From Limimaricola litoreus (GTDB lineage: Bacteria > Pseudomonadota > Alphaproteobacteria > Rhodobacterales > Rhodobacteraceae): a stretch of 61,623 nucleotides of DNA. This document shows, in pieces, positions 45,598 to 57,103 of this stretch (position 1 is the first letter of the stretch; every line of letters begins with the position of its first letter). A model generated the notes under the pieces. That model was not told the DNA's origin. It searched no databases and worked only from the letters and a program-made list of their open reading frames with translations. The DNA lies in the NCBI RefSeq assembly GCF_024159025.1, contig NZ_JAMYXC010000197.1, positions 1 through 61,623 on the forward strand. The letters run 5' to 3'. The position numbers and the translations under genes are program-made.

Positions 45598-45664
45598 CCC
45601 TGGGAACCCTTGCAGGCTCAACGGTTTTCGAGACCGCCCCGTTCGACCACTCCGGCACCTCTCC
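45575..45664 (-). tRNA. tRNA-Ser (anticodon CGA), island attachment gene
   Basis: 90 bases on the minus strand, beginning GGAGAGGTGCCGGAGTGGTC and ending CTCTCCGCCA, with encoded CCA and discriminator G. Acceptor GGAGAGG pairs with TCTCTCC (one G-U). The anticodon stem GCGGT/ACCGT holds the loop CTCGAAA, giving CGA for UCG codons. The long variable arm between anticodon and T arms is typical of serine tRNAs. TTCGAAT T-loop present. Confidence 0.95.
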
Positions 45665-45825
45665 GCGGTCTGTGGGGCGTTTAGCCAGTGGCGCGGGCGG
45701 GCGCAAGTCCCGGATGGCGGAAATTTCGCAAAGTTTTCGCGGTCGTCGCGTCAAGCCGTCGGGATGTGTTGGAATGAGGCGATCCCGCGTCTATCACCGG
45801 GTGATGTCATCGGGAGACCAACGCC

Positions 45826-46659
45826 ATGCCTGACCGCGCGCGCCTTCTGGCCGTTCTTGCCACCGTGACCTCGATCGCCGCCCTGCCTGCCGCGGCCCTG
45901 CCGGCGCAGCAGCTCGACAGGCTGGCCGAGGCGCTGGCCCTCGACGAGATCACCGAAGTGATGCGCGAGGAGGGGATGGCCTATGGCACCGAACTGGGCG
46001 CGGGGCTTTTCGACGGCGACCCGGGCGGCTGGGGCGCGCAGGTCGCGCGGATCTACGATGCCGACGCGATGCGCGACGCCCTCGTGCAGGGGCTTGCCGA
46101 GGGGCTGGTGGGCCAGCCGATCGGCCCGGTGCTGGAATTCTTCGAAGAGGGGCCGGGCGCGCGGCTGTCGCGACTCGAGGCTTCGGCCCGGCGCGCCATG
46201 CTCGACCCGTCGATCGAGGCCGATGCCGAGCGGATGGCGGCGCGGGCGATGCACGACGAGACCGCGCGTTTCGCGCTCATCGACGGATTTGTCGAGACCA
46301 ACGACCTGATCGAGGCCAACGTGGCCGGGGCGCTGAACTCCAGCTTCGCCTTTTCGCGCGGGCTGCTCGACGGCGGCGCCTTTGGCGGTGCGGTGGACGA
46401 GGCAGCGCTGCTCGGGGATGTCTGGGCGCAGGAGTCGCAGATCCGGCGCGACACCACCGAGTGGCTCTATGCCTTTCTCAACCTCGCCTACAGCCCGGCT
46501 CCGGTCGAGGATCTGCAGGCATATATCGCCTTTTCGCAGGAGCCGGCTGGGCGCGCGCTCAACCGGGCCCTGTTTGCCGCCTATGACGAGATGCTGATCC
46601 GCATCTCGCGCGAGCTGGGGCTGAGCGCTGCGCGGCTGATGGCGGGGCAGCGCATCTGA
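45826..46659 (+). CDS. DUF2059-like periplasmic protein
   Basis: A 277-aa protein with a Sec signal peptide (LLAVLATVTSIAALPAAALPA). The mature chain is all-helical and acidic, with DUF2059-like segments: an early LDEITEVMREEG and a C-terminal LQAYIAFSQEPAGRALNRAL ahead of a helix. Function of the family is unknown. It starts the host backbone right of the island and is probably monocistronic. Confidence 0.75.
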   Translation: MPDRARLLAVLATVTSIAALPAAALPAQQLDRLAEALALDEITEVMREEGMAYGTELGAGLFDGDPGGWGAQVARIYDADAMRDALVQGLAEGLVGQPIGPVLEFFEEGPGARLSRLEASARRAMLDPSIEADAERMAARAMHDETARFALIDGFVETNDLIEANVAGALNSSFAFSRGLLDGGAFGGAVDEAALLGDVWAQESQIRRDTTEWLYAFLNLAYSPAPVEDLQAYIAFSQEPAGRALNRALFAAYDEMLIRISRELGLSAARLMAGQRI

Positions 46660-46998
46660 TCAGCCGCCCCAGAGCAGCAGCGAGGTGACCAGCGCGCCCG
46701 GATTGACCTCGTAGAGTTCGAGATCGCCCGAAAGCTGCAGCCGCCGGGCCGGGCGGTCCGAGATCGGAACGCCGGCCGCATCGAAGGCCCGCTCGAGCGC
46801 CGGTCCGCCACCGGCGGTGATGTCGGAGATGACCGGCCCGAAATTGCCTTTCACGGCCAGTTCGACCGCACCTCGGCGGGCGTTGTCCTGCGCGGTGACG
46901 GGCAGGAGCGTCGAGCCCAGCCCGGGCAGCGCCCCGGGTGCACAGGCGGACAGGGCGACGGGCAGGGTGGCGAGCAGGCCGAGGATCAGGGGGCGCAT
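46660..46998 (-). CDS. Small lipoprotein of unknown function
   Basis: A 112-aa protein starting MRPLILGLLATLPVALSACA; LSAC is a lipobox with Cys at residue 19, so the mature protein is lipid-anchored. The rest is short and beta-like (VELAVKGNFGPVISDITAGG, LQLSGDLELYEV). The ATG at 46998 follows AAGGAG; a longer frame 5' is not supported. Convergent with the DUF2059 gene, its stop abutting that gene's end. Confidence 0.75.
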   Translation of the reverse strand: MRPLILGLLATLPVALSACAPGALPGLGSTLLPVTAQDNARRGAVELAVKGNFGPVISDITAGGGPALERAFDAAGVPISDRPARRLQLSGDLELYEVNPGALVTSLLLWGG

Positions 46999-47213
46999 GG
47001 AGCTCCTTTCGCGGGGGTTGACTTGGGACACCGCCTCGCCGATAAGCCCGCATCCCGGCAAGACCCCTTGTCACGGGATGAGCGGCTATCCGCAAGGCGG
47101 CCGCGGATTTTCAACGAATGCCCCGACCGGGGCGCGCCGTCCGACGGTGGGGCATGGCCCCGCAACGCCCCGAAAGGGGGACCCAAGCGACGCGGTATAC
47201 GAAGGAACGACAG

Positions 47214-47813
47214 ATGTTTGCGGTTCTCAAGACCGGCGGCAAGCAGTACAAAGTGGCCTCGGGCGACGTGCTCCGGGTCGAAAAGCTGGCCGCTGAGGCG
47301 GGTGACACCGTCCAGTTCAACGATATCCTGATGATCGGCGACGCCATCGGCGCGCCCCTCGTCGAAGGTGCCGGCGTGCAGGCCGAGGTGATCGACCAGA
47401 TCAAGGGCGAGAAGGTCATCAACTTCGTGCGCCGCCGTCGTAAGCACTCGTCCAAGCGCACCAAGGGCCATCGTCAGCAGCTGACGCTGATCCGCGTCAC
47501 CGACCTGCTGGCCGAAGGTGCCGACAAGTCCGGCGTGAAGGCCGCCGTGGGCGCCGCCTCCGCGCCGCGTTCGGCCGAGGCCGCCCCGGCTGCGAAAGCC
47601 GCTGCCCCGGCCGCTTCGGGCGACGACCTCAAGAAGCTGTCGGGCGTCGGCCCGGCGCTGGCCAAGAAGCTCAACGAGGCCGGCATCACCAGCTTTGCCC
47701 AGATCGCCGGCTGGTCGGAGGCGGACATCGCCCGCTACGACGAAGAGCTTGGCCTCAAGGGCAAGATCGAGAAAGAGGGCTGGGTCGCCCAGTCCCAGGA
47801 CCTCAAGGCCTAA
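47214..47813 (+). CDS. rplU: 50S ribosomal protein L21, with C-terminal HhH extension
   Basis: A 199-aa protein. The first ~103 residues are canonical L21 ([39 protein letters not shown]). A low-complexity Ala/Pro linker follows (about 125-150) and then a helix-hairpin-helix module ([36 protein letters not shown]). Plain L21 is about half this length; the extension is usual in Rhodobacteraceae. The ATG at 47214 follows GAAGGAACGACAG. Operon with rpmA, 12 bases downstream. Confidence 0.96.
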   Translation: MFAVLKTGGKQYKVASGDVLRVEKLAAEAGDTVQFNDILMIGDAIGAPLVEGAGVQAEVIDQIKGEKVINFVRRRRKHSSKRTKGHRQQLTLIRVTDLLAEGADKSGVKAAVGAASAPRSAEAAPAAKAAAPAASGDDLKKLSGVGPALAKKLNEAGITSFAQIAGWSEADIARYDEELGLKGKIEKEGWVAQSQDLKA

Positions 47814-47825
47814 GGAGAGAGACAC

Positions 47826-48095
47826 ATGGCACATAAAAAAGCAGGCGGCTCCTCCCGCAACGGGCGCGACAGCGCCGGACGCCGTCTCGGCGTCAAGAAG
47901 TTCGGCGGCGAAGCCGTGATCCCGGGCAACATCATCATGCGCCAGCGCGGCACGAAGATGTGGCCGGGGGCCGGCGTCGGCATGGGCCGCGACCACACCA
48001 TCTTCGCGACCGAAGAGGGCCGCGTGACCTTCCACAAGGGTCTCAAGGGCCGCACCTTCATCTCGGTGCTCCCGGTTGCCGAGGCCGCGGAGTAA
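47826..48095 (+). CDS. rpmA: 50S ribosomal protein L27
   Basis: An 89-aa basic protein starting [20 protein letters not shown], then [11 protein letters not shown] and [11 protein letters not shown]. The N-terminal tail reaches the peptidyl-transferase centre. There is no cleavable N-terminal extension as found in Firmicutes. AGGAGA lies 6 bases upstream. Follows rplU and is closed by a hairpin at 48126. Confidence 0.97.
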   Translation: MAHKKAGGSSRNGRDSAGRRLGVKKFGGEAVIPGNIIMRQRGTKMWPGAGVGMGRDHTIFATEEGRVTFHKGLKGRTFISVLPVAEAAE

Positions 48096-48125
48096 CCGCC
48101 GGCCCTTCAGCTGAAGACCAAAGCG

Positions 48126-48154
48126 CGGGGGATCGGTGACACACCGGTCCCCCG
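48126..48154 (+). terminator. Hairpin terminator after rpmA
   Basis: CGGGGGATCGGT pairs with ACCGGTCCCCCG over 12 positions (one G-U), with a 5-base loop, 30 bases past the rpmA stop. The T-run is weak (TTCGCATT). Confidence 0.6.
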
Positions 48155-48250
48155 TTCGCATTAAAGACACAAGTATCGCCCATTATGGCGACCGAAGAGC
48201 CCCGGCGCAGAACCGGGGACCGAGCAGCAGGGAAGCGGAGGAGGCGGCCC

Positions 48251-48799
48251 ATGAAGAGCAACGACATCAAGGTGAGCGAAGGCCAGCCCGTCATCACGGC
48301 GGAGCGGTTCCAGCTGCGGCCATTGCGCCGCTCCGACGAGGGGCTGATCGCGCATTACGCCGCCGATCCGCGCGTCGCGCGCGGCACCCGCTCCATCCCG
48401 CATCCGTTGCCGCCGGGCACGGTGACGCAGCTGATCGAGCGCGCGCAGCGCCCCGACCGGACCGAGGATGTCTGGGCCATCGATGGCTCCGAGAACCAGC
48501 TCGCCGAGGTGCTCGGCCTCGTCACGCTGACCCGCATGGATCGCGGCCAGTCCGAGGTGCATTACTGGGTCGCACCGGCCTTCTGGAACACCGGCTTCGC
48601 CTCCGAGGCGCTGCGCGCGCTGATCGCGGCCAACCTGCATGGCGCGGCGCAGGTCTTCGCGGAGGTGTTTCAGGACAACGCCGTTTCGGCCCGCGTTCTG
48701 ACCAACTGCGGCTTCGAGTATCTCGGCGATGCCGAGGCCTATTCGGTCGCGCGCGGCGCTACCGCGCCGACCTGGACCTATGCGTTGAAGATCGAGTGA
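48251..48799 (+). CDS. GNAT-family acetyltransferase (RimJ/RimL-like), first of a pair
   Basis: A 182-aa protein with the RimJ-type layout: TAERFQLRPLRRSDEGLIAH at the start, VHYWVAPAFWNTGFASEALRA as the acetyl-CoA loop, and NAVSARVLTNCGFEYLGD as the C-terminal motif. Probably acetylates a protein N-terminus or small molecule. The ATG at 48251 follows GGAGGAGG. Its stop shares one base with the next GNAT gene (TGATG). Confidence 0.88.
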   Translation: MKSNDIKVSEGQPVITAERFQLRPLRRSDEGLIAHYAADPRVARGTRSIPHPLPPGTVTQLIERAQRPDRTEDVWAIDGSENQLAEVLGLVTLTRMDRGQSEVHYWVAPAFWNTGFASEALRALIAANLHGAAQVFAEVFQDNAVSARVLTNCGFEYLGDAEAYSVARGATAPTWTYALKIE

Positions 48800-49323
48800 T
48801 GACCGCTGAACTGAAGACCGAACGCCTGCGGCTCCGGCCGGTGCGCATGGAAGATGCCCCCGTGATCCACGCCACGCTGCAGGACATCGAGATCGCGCGC
48901 TGGCTGAGCCGCGTGCCCCATCCTTACGGCCCCGGCGATGCCGAATGGTTCGCGGGAGAGGTGGAGGCAGGCCGCATCCCGGCCTATGCCGTGCTCGACG
49001 AGGCGGGCTTTGCGGGCGTGATCGCGATCGATCCGACGCTGGGCTACTGGTTCGCGCGCGACCGCTGGGGCCGGGGCTATGCCACCGAAGCTGGCCGAGC
49101 GCTGCTGACCGCGCATTTCGCGGATCCGGCGGTGGAGCTGGTCGAGGCGGGCTATTACGACGAGAACCCGGGCTCGGGCCGGGTGCTCGAAAAGCTCGGC
49201 TTCGAACCGGTGGGCTCGCAGATGCTGCCCTCACCGGTGCTGGGCTATGACGTGCCCGGCCAGAAGGTGCGGCTCACCCGGGCGCGCTGGGAGGCGCACC
49301 ACAAGGATGCCTGCGCGTCGTGA
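48799..49323 (+). CDS. GNAT-family acetyltransferase, second of a pair
   Basis: A 174-aa protein: LKTERLRLRPVRMEDAPVIH, GYWFARDRWGRGYATEAGRA (acetyl-CoA loop) and ENPGSGRVLEKLGFEPVG. Same family as its upstream neighbour and translationally coupled to it; probably an old tandem duplication. It lies 103 bases before obgE. Confidence 0.88.
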   Translation: MTAELKTERLRLRPVRMEDAPVIHATLQDIEIARWLSRVPHPYGPGDAEWFAGEVEAGRIPAYAVLDEAGFAGVIAIDPTLGYWFARDRWGRGYATEAGRALLTAHFADPAVELVEAGYYDENPGSGRVLEKLGFEPVGSQMLPSPVLGYDVPGQKVRLTRARWEAHHKDACAS

Positions 49324-49372
49324 ACCACCGCCCGGCGCGGGCCACGGGCCTGCCCCGGATGGCTGCCCTTGA

Positions 49373-51561
<2,189 letters not shown>

Positions 51562-51610
51562 CCCCGGCCCGCACCCCGCAATCGAAACCCGCTTCCGAAA
51601 GGAGCCCCGC

Positions 51611-52882
51611 ATGACCATGACCGATCAAACCGACATCCCCGCCCTGATGAAGGACATCGGCGAGCGCGCCCGTGCCGCCGCCGCCGAGCTGGCCTTTGCC
51701 AAGCCCGAAGCCAAGAAGGCCGCGCTCGAGGCCGCCGCCGAGACCGTTCTGGCGCGGGCCGAGGAGATCAAGGCCGCCAACGCCAAGGACCAGGAGTTCG
51801 CCACCGAAAAAGGCATCAGCCCGGCGATGATGGACCGGCTCAAGCTCGACGACGACCGCATCGACGCGATCGTCCAGGGCCTGCGCGCCATCGCCGCACA
51901 GGACGATCCCGTGGGCGCCACCCTGACCGAATGGGACATGCCCTCGGGCCTCAACATCCGCCGCGTGCGCACGCCCTTGGGCGTCGTCGGCGTGATCTAC
52001 GAAAGCCGGCCCAACGTGACCGCCGACGCCGGCGCGCTGTGCCTGAAGTCGGGCAATGCCGTCATCCTGCGCGGCGGCTCGGAGGGTCTGAACTCCTCGA
52101 CCATCCTGACCGAGTGCCTGAAGACCGGGCTGGAGAAGGCCGGTCTGCCGGTCGACGCGATCCAGCTGGTGCCGACCCGCGACCGCGCCGCCGTCTCGGA
52201 AATGCTGAAGGCCACCGACCATATCGACGTCATCGTGCCGCGCGGCGGCAAGGGGCTCGTGGGTCTGGTACAGCGCGAGGCCCGCGTGCCGGTCTTCGCC
52301 CATCTCGAAGGCATCGTGCACATCTATGTCGACAAGGATGCCGACCCCAGGAAGGCGATGGAGGTCGTGCTCAACGCCAAGACCCGTCGCACCGGCATCT
52401 GCGGCGCCGCCGAATGTTTGCTGGTGCATGAGGATCTGAAAGACGGCTTGGGCCGCGAGATCGTCGCGGCGCTGGTCAAAGCGGGGGTCAACGTCCACGC
52501 CGCGTCCGAATTCCAGGGCGTCGAGGGCACCACGCCCGCGACCGACGAGGATTGGGGCCGCGAATACCTCGACATGGACATCGCCGCCAAGACGGTGCGC
52601 GACGTGGATGGCGCGATCGAACATATCCGTGCCTATTCCTCGAACCACACCGACGGCATCCTGACCGAGAACAAGGCCACGGCCGAGCGCTTCTTCGAGC
52701 GGGTCGACAGCGCCATCCTCGTGCACAACGCCTCGACCCAGTTCGCAGACGGTGGCGAATTCGGCATGGGTGCCGAGATCGGCATCGCCACCGGTAAGAT
52801 GCATGCCCGCGGCCCCGTGGGCGCCGAGCAGCTGACCAGCTTCAAGTATCTCGTCGTCGGCGACGGCGCGGTGCGCGGCTGA
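51611..52882 (+). CDS. proA: Gamma-glutamyl phosphate reductase
   Basis: A 423-aa aldehyde-dehydrogenase-fold enzyme, second step of proline synthesis. Motifs: [25 protein letters not shown]-like [13 protein letters not shown], and the catalytic Cys in [15 protein letters not shown]. The start at 51611 follows AAAGGAG; a longer 5' frame is not supported. The stop is directly adjacent to the stop of chpT on the other strand. Confidence 0.97.
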   Translation: MTMTDQTDIPALMKDIGERARAAAAELAFAKPEAKKAALEAAAETVLARAEEIKAANAKDQEFATEKGISPAMMDRLKLDDDRIDAIVQGLRAIAAQDDPVGATLTEWDMPSGLNIRRVRTPLGVVGVIYESRPNVTADAGALCLKSGNAVILRGGSEGLNSSTILTECLKTGLEKAGLPVDAIQLVPTRDRAAVSEMLKATDHIDVIVPRGGKGLVGLVQREARVPVFAHLEGIVHIYVDKDADPRKAMEVVLNAKTRRTGICGAAECLLVHEDLKDGLGREIVAALVKAGVNVHAASEFQGVEGTTPATDEDWGREYLDMDIAAKTVRDVDGAIEHIRAYSSNHTDGILTENKATAERFFERVDSAILVHNASTQFADGGEFGMGAEIGIATGKMHARGPVGAEQLTSFKYLVVGDGAVRG

Positions 52883-53473
52883 TCAGAGCCGGATCGCGAT
52901 CTCGTGCTCGCCCATCTCGATCGAGACCGGGCGGGCCGAGGCGCGCAGCATCTCTGCCGCCACGACGAATTGCGCGGCGGCCGGCATCAGGGCCGGGCCC
53001 GCGGTCCCGCGCAGCCGGTCCCAGGCCTCCTGCTCGATCCGCAACCTGGGCCCGTGGCCGCGCAGCTGCAGCCCGCCCGAAGCAGCGTCGATGACGATCC
53101 GCCCGCCATAAGGCAGCGCCGCTTCGAGGCAGGAGGCCAGCAGAAGCAGGAGCTTCACCCGGTCACGCGTGAGCTCTTCGGTCACCTCCCAATCAAAGCG
53201 CAACCGGCCGCCGCGCGACAGCGCGTCGAGCAGTGAGACGATCTCGCCGCGCCCGACGGGATGATTGGATGAGGCCGCGCCGAAGGCGAGGCGGAAGAAG
53301 CGGATGCGGGCCAGCGCGCTCTCGACGCTTTCGGAAATGAGCGACAGCTCCGGGCCGGGCGGCGTGCTCATCGCCAGAAGCTCAACCCCGTTGCCGATCG
53401 CGCTCAGCGGGCTGATAAGGTCGTGGCAGATGCGGGAGGCGATCAGCGCGCCGAAATCCGGATCGTCGGTCAT
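52883..53473 (-). CDS. chpT: Histidine phosphotransferase ChpT
   Basis: A 196-aa protein with the DHp-like helix ASRICHDLISPLSAIGNGVE carrying the phospho-accepting His, and a degenerate ATPase-like C-terminal half (VKLLLLLASCLEAALPYGG) without nucleotide motifs. In alphaproteobacteria it relays phosphate from CckA to CtrA and CpdR. Start at 53473 (MTDDPDFGAL); the longer frame is ruled out by the divergent DUF3553 gene. Confidence 0.9.
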   Translation of the reverse strand: MTDDPDFGALIASRICHDLISPLSAIGNGVELLAMSTPPGPELSLISESVESALARIRFFRLAFGAASSNHPVGRGEIVSLLDALSRGGRLRFDWEVTEELTRDRVKLLLLLASCLEAALPYGGRIVIDAASGGLQLRGHGPRLRIEQEAWDRLRGTAGPALMPAAAQFVVAAEMLRASARPVSIEMGEHEIAIRL

Positions 53474-53503
53474 GACAAGGTCCCAAGACAGCAGGAGGCC
53501 GCA

Positions 53504-53689
53504 ATGGCCGATTTGAACTCCATTCTCACGCCGGGCATGATCGTGCGGCACCCCGACCACCCCGAATGGGGAGACGGCCAGATCCAGTCGAACATCGCCG
53601 GCCGCATCACGGTCAATTTCCGCGAAGAGGGCAAGGTGGTGCTCGATGGTTCGCGGGTGGCGCTCGTCCTCGTTTCCGCCAGCGATTGA
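53504..53689 (+). CDS. DUF3553 protein
   Basis: A 61-aa protein: MADLNSILTPGMIVRHPDHP, EWGDGQIQSNIAGRITVNF, EEGKVVLDG. This small SH3-like beta fold is typical of DUF3553 and resembles the CarD/UvrD-tail Tudor-like module. The ATG follows AGGAGG. Divergent from chpT with a 30-base gap, a common pairing. Confidence 0.88.
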   Translation: MADLNSILTPGMIVRHPDHPEWGDGQIQSNIAGRITVNFREEGKVVLDGSRVALVLVSASD

Positions 53690-53847
53690 CTGCAACCCAC
53701 GGTAGCGGGTTCCCCCGTTCTGTCAACGCAGGGCTGGCGCGGGGCGGGATCTGTTGCCAAGCGGGCGCGCCGCGCCTAGAACCCCGGGGCAACATCCGAT
53801 CCGGAGACCGTCCGAATGGCGCCGATGCCGAGAGTGATCCGACGCCG

Positions 53848-54609
53848 ATGATCGCTTCCTCTCCCGTCCTGTCCGTGCGGCTGGCGCGCGACGCCGCCGA
53901 GTGCGTCGAGGCCGAGCGGCTGCGCTACGACGTCTTCGTACGCGAGCTCGGCGGCGACGGGGAGATGGTCGATCACGCGCAAGCGCGCGAACGCGACCGC
54001 TTCGACGCGGTGACCGAGCAGCTCCTGCTGATCGACGAGGCGCGCCCGAAGGGCGCGCAGGTCGTCGGCCTCTACAGGCTGCTCGACGAGGCCGGCGCCG
54101 CCCGGATGGGGCAGTTCTATACCGAGGACGAGTTCGATCTCGCGCCGCTCAGGGCTTCGGGGCGAAGGCTTCTGGAGCTGGGGCGCTCCTGCCTGCACCG
54201 CGACTACCGCGGCGGCATGGCGATGTTCCGGCTGTGGCAGGGGCTGGCCGCGCATATCGAGGCGCGCGGCATCGAGATCCTGTTCGGCACCGCCTCCTTC
54301 CGCGGGGCCGACCCACGGGCCCATGCCGCGCCGCTCGCCCTGCTGCAGCGCGATCATCTCGCCCCCGCCGCTTTGCGCGTCGCAAGCCGGCAGGCGCATG
54401 ACATCGCGCTGTCCGGGCCGCAGGAGTTCGATCGGGCGGCGGCGATGCGGGTGATCCCCCCGCTGATCAAGGCCTATCTGCGGATCGGCGGAAAGGTCGG
54501 GCAGGGCGTGTTCTCCGACGCCGCCTTCAACACCACGGATGTTTGCATGATCCTCGACATCGCCACCGCCCATGCCGGGCAGCGCGCCCGCTACGGCACG
54601 CGCGCATGA
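53848..54609 (+). CDS. olsB: Ornithine N-acyltransferase OlsB
   Basis: A 253-aa acyltransferase of the GNAT-like fold, first step of ornithine lipid synthesis (adds a 3-hydroxy fatty acid to ornithine). Motifs: AERLRYDVFVRELG, VVGLYRLL, LELGRSCLHRDYRGG, LFGTASFRGADP. It ends in ATGA overlapping olsA by 4 bases. Start ATG 53848; the ribosome site is weak. Confidence 0.88.
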   Translation: MIASSPVLSVRLARDAAECVEAERLRYDVFVRELGGDGEMVDHAQARERDRFDAVTEQLLLIDEARPKGAQVVGLYRLLDEAGAARMGQFYTEDEFDLAPLRASGRRLLELGRSCLHRDYRGGMAMFRLWQGLAAHIEARGIEILFGTASFRGADPRAHAAPLALLQRDHLAPAALRVASRQAHDIALSGPQEFDRAAAMRVIPPLIKAYLRIGGKVGQGVFSDAAFNTTDVCMILDIATAHAGQRARYGTRA

Positions 54610-55484
54610 GCGACGCCTCCGCACCTCAGACCTGGCACGGCGCCACCCCGGCGGAGTGGAACGGTCCGGATGTACGCGGCTGGCTGCGCGTGGCGCGGCG
54701 CGGGGCGCCGCTGGTGGCGGTCATGCTGGGCGCGCTGTCGCTGTCGCTGGCGCTGCGGCCGCTGGAACGGCGGATCTGGGGGCTGAGCCGCCCCGTGACC
54801 TCGCGCATCACCCAAGGGACCTGCCGCGCGGCGCTGGCGATCCTCGGGCTGCGGCTGCACGTCACCGGGCAGCCGATGCAGGCGCATGGTGCGATGGTCG
54901 CAAATCATGCCTCATGGCTCGACATCTACGCGCTGAACGCCCGCGCCTCGGTCTATTTCGTCTCCAAGGCCGAGGTGGCGGGCTGGCCCGGCATCGGTTG
55001 GCTGGCGCGCGCCACCGGCACCGTCTTCATCCGCCGCGAGCGGCGCGAGGCGGCGGCGCAGGTGCGGCTCATGCGCGAACGGCTGGCGCATGGCCACAGG
55101 CTGGTGTTCTTTCCCGAGGGCACGTCGACCGACGGGCGTCGGGTGCTGCCCTTCAAGCCGACGCTCTTCGCGGCCTTCCTGACCCCCGATCAGCCGGATC
55201 TGGAGATCCAGCCGGTCAGCCTCGCCTACCACGCGCCCGAAGGCATGGAGCCGCGATTCTATGGCTGGTGGGGCGACATGGATTTTGGCCCGCACATGCT
55301 GCGCATGCTGTCGGTGCGGCGGCACGGGCATATCGAGGTGAGCTATCACCCGGCGCTCAAGGTCGCCGATCACCCCGATCGCAAGGCGCTGGCACGCAAG
55401 CTGGAGGGGCAGGTGCGCGCCGGGCTGGATCGTGCCGGCGCGCTGGACGAGGCCGCGCCTCAGCTCGCCATGGCCGAGGCGTAG
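54606..55484 (+). CDS. olsA: Lyso-ornithine lipid O-acyltransferase OlsA (PlsC family)
   Basis: A 292-aa membrane-associated enzyme. The HxxxxD catalytic motif is NHASWLD, the second motif is VFFPEGTSTDGR, and there is one N-terminal hydrophobic stretch (APLVAVMLGALSLSLALRPL). With olsB it forms ornithine lipids. The end overlaps the convergent ThiE-like gene by 25 bases. Confidence 0.87.
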   Translation: MSDASAPQTWHGATPAEWNGPDVRGWLRVARRGAPLVAVMLGALSLSLALRPLERRIWGLSRPVTSRITQGTCRAALAILGLRLHVTGQPMQAHGAMVANHASWLDIYALNARASVYFVSKAEVAGWPGIGWLARATGTVFIRRERREAAAQVRLMRERLAHGHRLVFFPEGTSTDGRRVLPFKPTLFAAFLTPDQPDLEIQPVSLAYHAPEGMEPRFYGWWGDMDFGPHMLRMLSVRRHGHIEVSYHPALKVADHPDRKALARKLEGQVRAGLDRAGALDEAAPQLAMAEA

Positions 55485-56086
55485 CGGCGCAGAGACTCCG
55501 CGGCGTCCTCTTCGCGCCAGATCTCCTCGCCGATCCCGAAGAAATCGGCATGCGGCGCAAGGCGGCGCACGAGATCGGGGTCGAGCGCGCCCTCGGCCAC
55601 CACCGGCACCTCGATCATCATCGACCACCATTCGAACAATTCGGCCTCGGCCTGCGGCGTGGTGCCGAGATCGGTGGCGCCGGCCGGGCCGAAGGAGACG
55701 TAATCCGCCCCGACCTCGCCCGCGGTCATGCCGTCATGGCGCGAGTTGCCGCAGAACGCGCCGACGATCGCATCCTCGCCCAGATCCTTGCGCGTGGCGC
55801 GCACCGAGCGCGCGCCGTCGGTCAGGTGCACGCCGTCGAGCCCGAGCCGGGTGACGAGCCGCGCATGGGTGTCGATCACCAGCGCGACGTCGCGCGCGAT
55901 CGTCACCTCGCGCAGCGCATCGGCGGCGCGGCTGATGCGGTCCTCGTCGCGCGTGGCGAGGCCGAGACGCACGCAGGCGACCTCGGTCGCATCGAGGCAG
56001 GCGGCAAGCCGGTCGGGAAACTCCGACAGTTCGAATTCGGGCGGGGTGACGAGATAGATCTGCGGCGCGTCGTCTTGGTCGCTCAT
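55460..56086 (-). CDS. Thiamine phosphate synthase-like protein
   Basis: A 208-aa TIM-barrel protein: IYLVTPPEF at the start, ALVIDTHARLVTRLGLDGVH, VGAFCGNSRHDGMTAGEVGA and DYVSFGPAG. These follow the ThiE/TenI pattern, but several ThiE residues differ (ThiE usually has HLGQ-D and SxH), so it is a paralogue whose substrate may not be the usual thiamine precursors. ATG 56086 follows GGAGG. The stop lies inside the end of olsA. Confidence 0.75.
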   Translation of the reverse strand: MSDQDDAPQIYLVTPPEFELSEFPDRLAACLDATEVACVRLGLATRDEDRISRAADALREVTIARDVALVIDTHARLVTRLGLDGVHLTDGARSVRATRKDLGEDAIVGAFCGNSRHDGMTAGEVGADYVSFGPAGATDLGTTPQAEAELFEWWSMMIEVPVVAEGALDPDLVRRLAPHADFFGIGEEIWREEDAAESLRRYASAMAS

Positions 56087-56259
56087 GAGGGCCTCCTGCA
56101 CTTCGAGGCCGCCCTATATCCGGCTTCCTCGCGCTTGGCTACGTCGCAGGCGGGGATTCGGCGGGTCGCGCCATCGCCGCAGATGCGCGCCGCTTCTTGT
56201 TATCGCGGCCCCCGGGGGCTACACCGCCGCGCATCCTTCCGACCAGCCCCGGGACCCCC

Positions 56260-57003
56260 ATGACCGAGCACACGCCGCAACCCGCCTTCGTCCTGATCCG
56301 CCCGCAGATGGGCGAGAACATCGGCGCGGCCGCGCGCGCGATGTGGAACTTCGGCCTCGACAGGATGCGCGTCGTCGCCCCGCGCGACGGCTGGCCGCAG
56401 GAGCGCGCCGTGGCGCTGGCCTCGGGCGCGGGGCGGCTCCTGGACGAGGCGGTGCTCGCGGGCGACACCGCCGAGGCGGTCTCCGACTGCACCTTCGTCT
56501 ACGCCACCACGGCCCGGCCGCGCGGCCTGACCAAGGAGGTGATGACGCCCGAGGCCGCGATGCGCGACGCCGCCGAACGGATCTCCCAAGGCCAGAAGGT
56601 CGCTGTGATGTTCGGGCCCGAGCGCGCGGGCATGGAAAACGATGACATCGCCCGCGCCAATGCTATCGTCTCGGTGCCCGTGAACCCCGACTTCGCCTCG
56701 CTCAACCTCGGGCAATGCGTGCTGCTCATGGCCTATGAATGGCGCCGCGCCAGCGGCGCGGTCGAGGATCGCCGCATCGAGATGGCGGGCGCCGAATGGG
56801 CGCAGGCGCATGAGGTCGAGAAGCTGGCCGAGCATTACGAGGAGCGGCTCGACGAGGCGGGGTTCTATTTCCCCGAGCACAAGGCCGCGCATATGAAGCA
56901 GACCATGCGCAACCTGTGGAGCCGCATGCCGCTGACGCGCTCGGATGTGCAGACGCTGCACGGCGTGATGCGACAGATGGTCCGCTGGAAGGAGCGCGGC
57001 TGA
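56260..57003 (+). CDS. tRNA/rRNA 2'-O-methyltransferase, TrmJ-like
   Basis: A 247-aa SPOUT (SpoU-type) methyltransferase: LIRPQMGENIGAAARAMWNF, VMFGPERAGMENDDIARANA and SLNLGQCVLLMAYEW. A C-terminal helical extension (LAEHYEERLDEAGFYFPEHK) is like TrmJ, which methylates position 32 of tRNAs. Start ATG 56260; the longer frame is unlikely. Confidence 0.87.
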   Translation: MTEHTPQPAFVLIRPQMGENIGAAARAMWNFGLDRMRVVAPRDGWPQERAVALASGAGRLLDEAVLAGDTAEAVSDCTFVYATTARPRGLTKEVMTPEAAMRDAAERISQGQKVAVMFGPERAGMENDDIARANAIVSVPVNPDFASLNLGQCVLLMAYEWRRASGAVEDRRIEMAGAEWAQAHEVEKLAEHYEERLDEAGFYFPEHKAAHMKQTMRNLWSRMPLTRSDVQTLHGVMRQMVRWKERG

Positions 57004-57103
57004 GGGCATAGCCCTTCGCGCGTTCCAAGCCGTTGCAATGGCGGGTGTTGTCGCCCGCAGGCCGCGCACCTAGGCTGCGCGCCGATCAGACCGGAGGCCC
57101 GAC

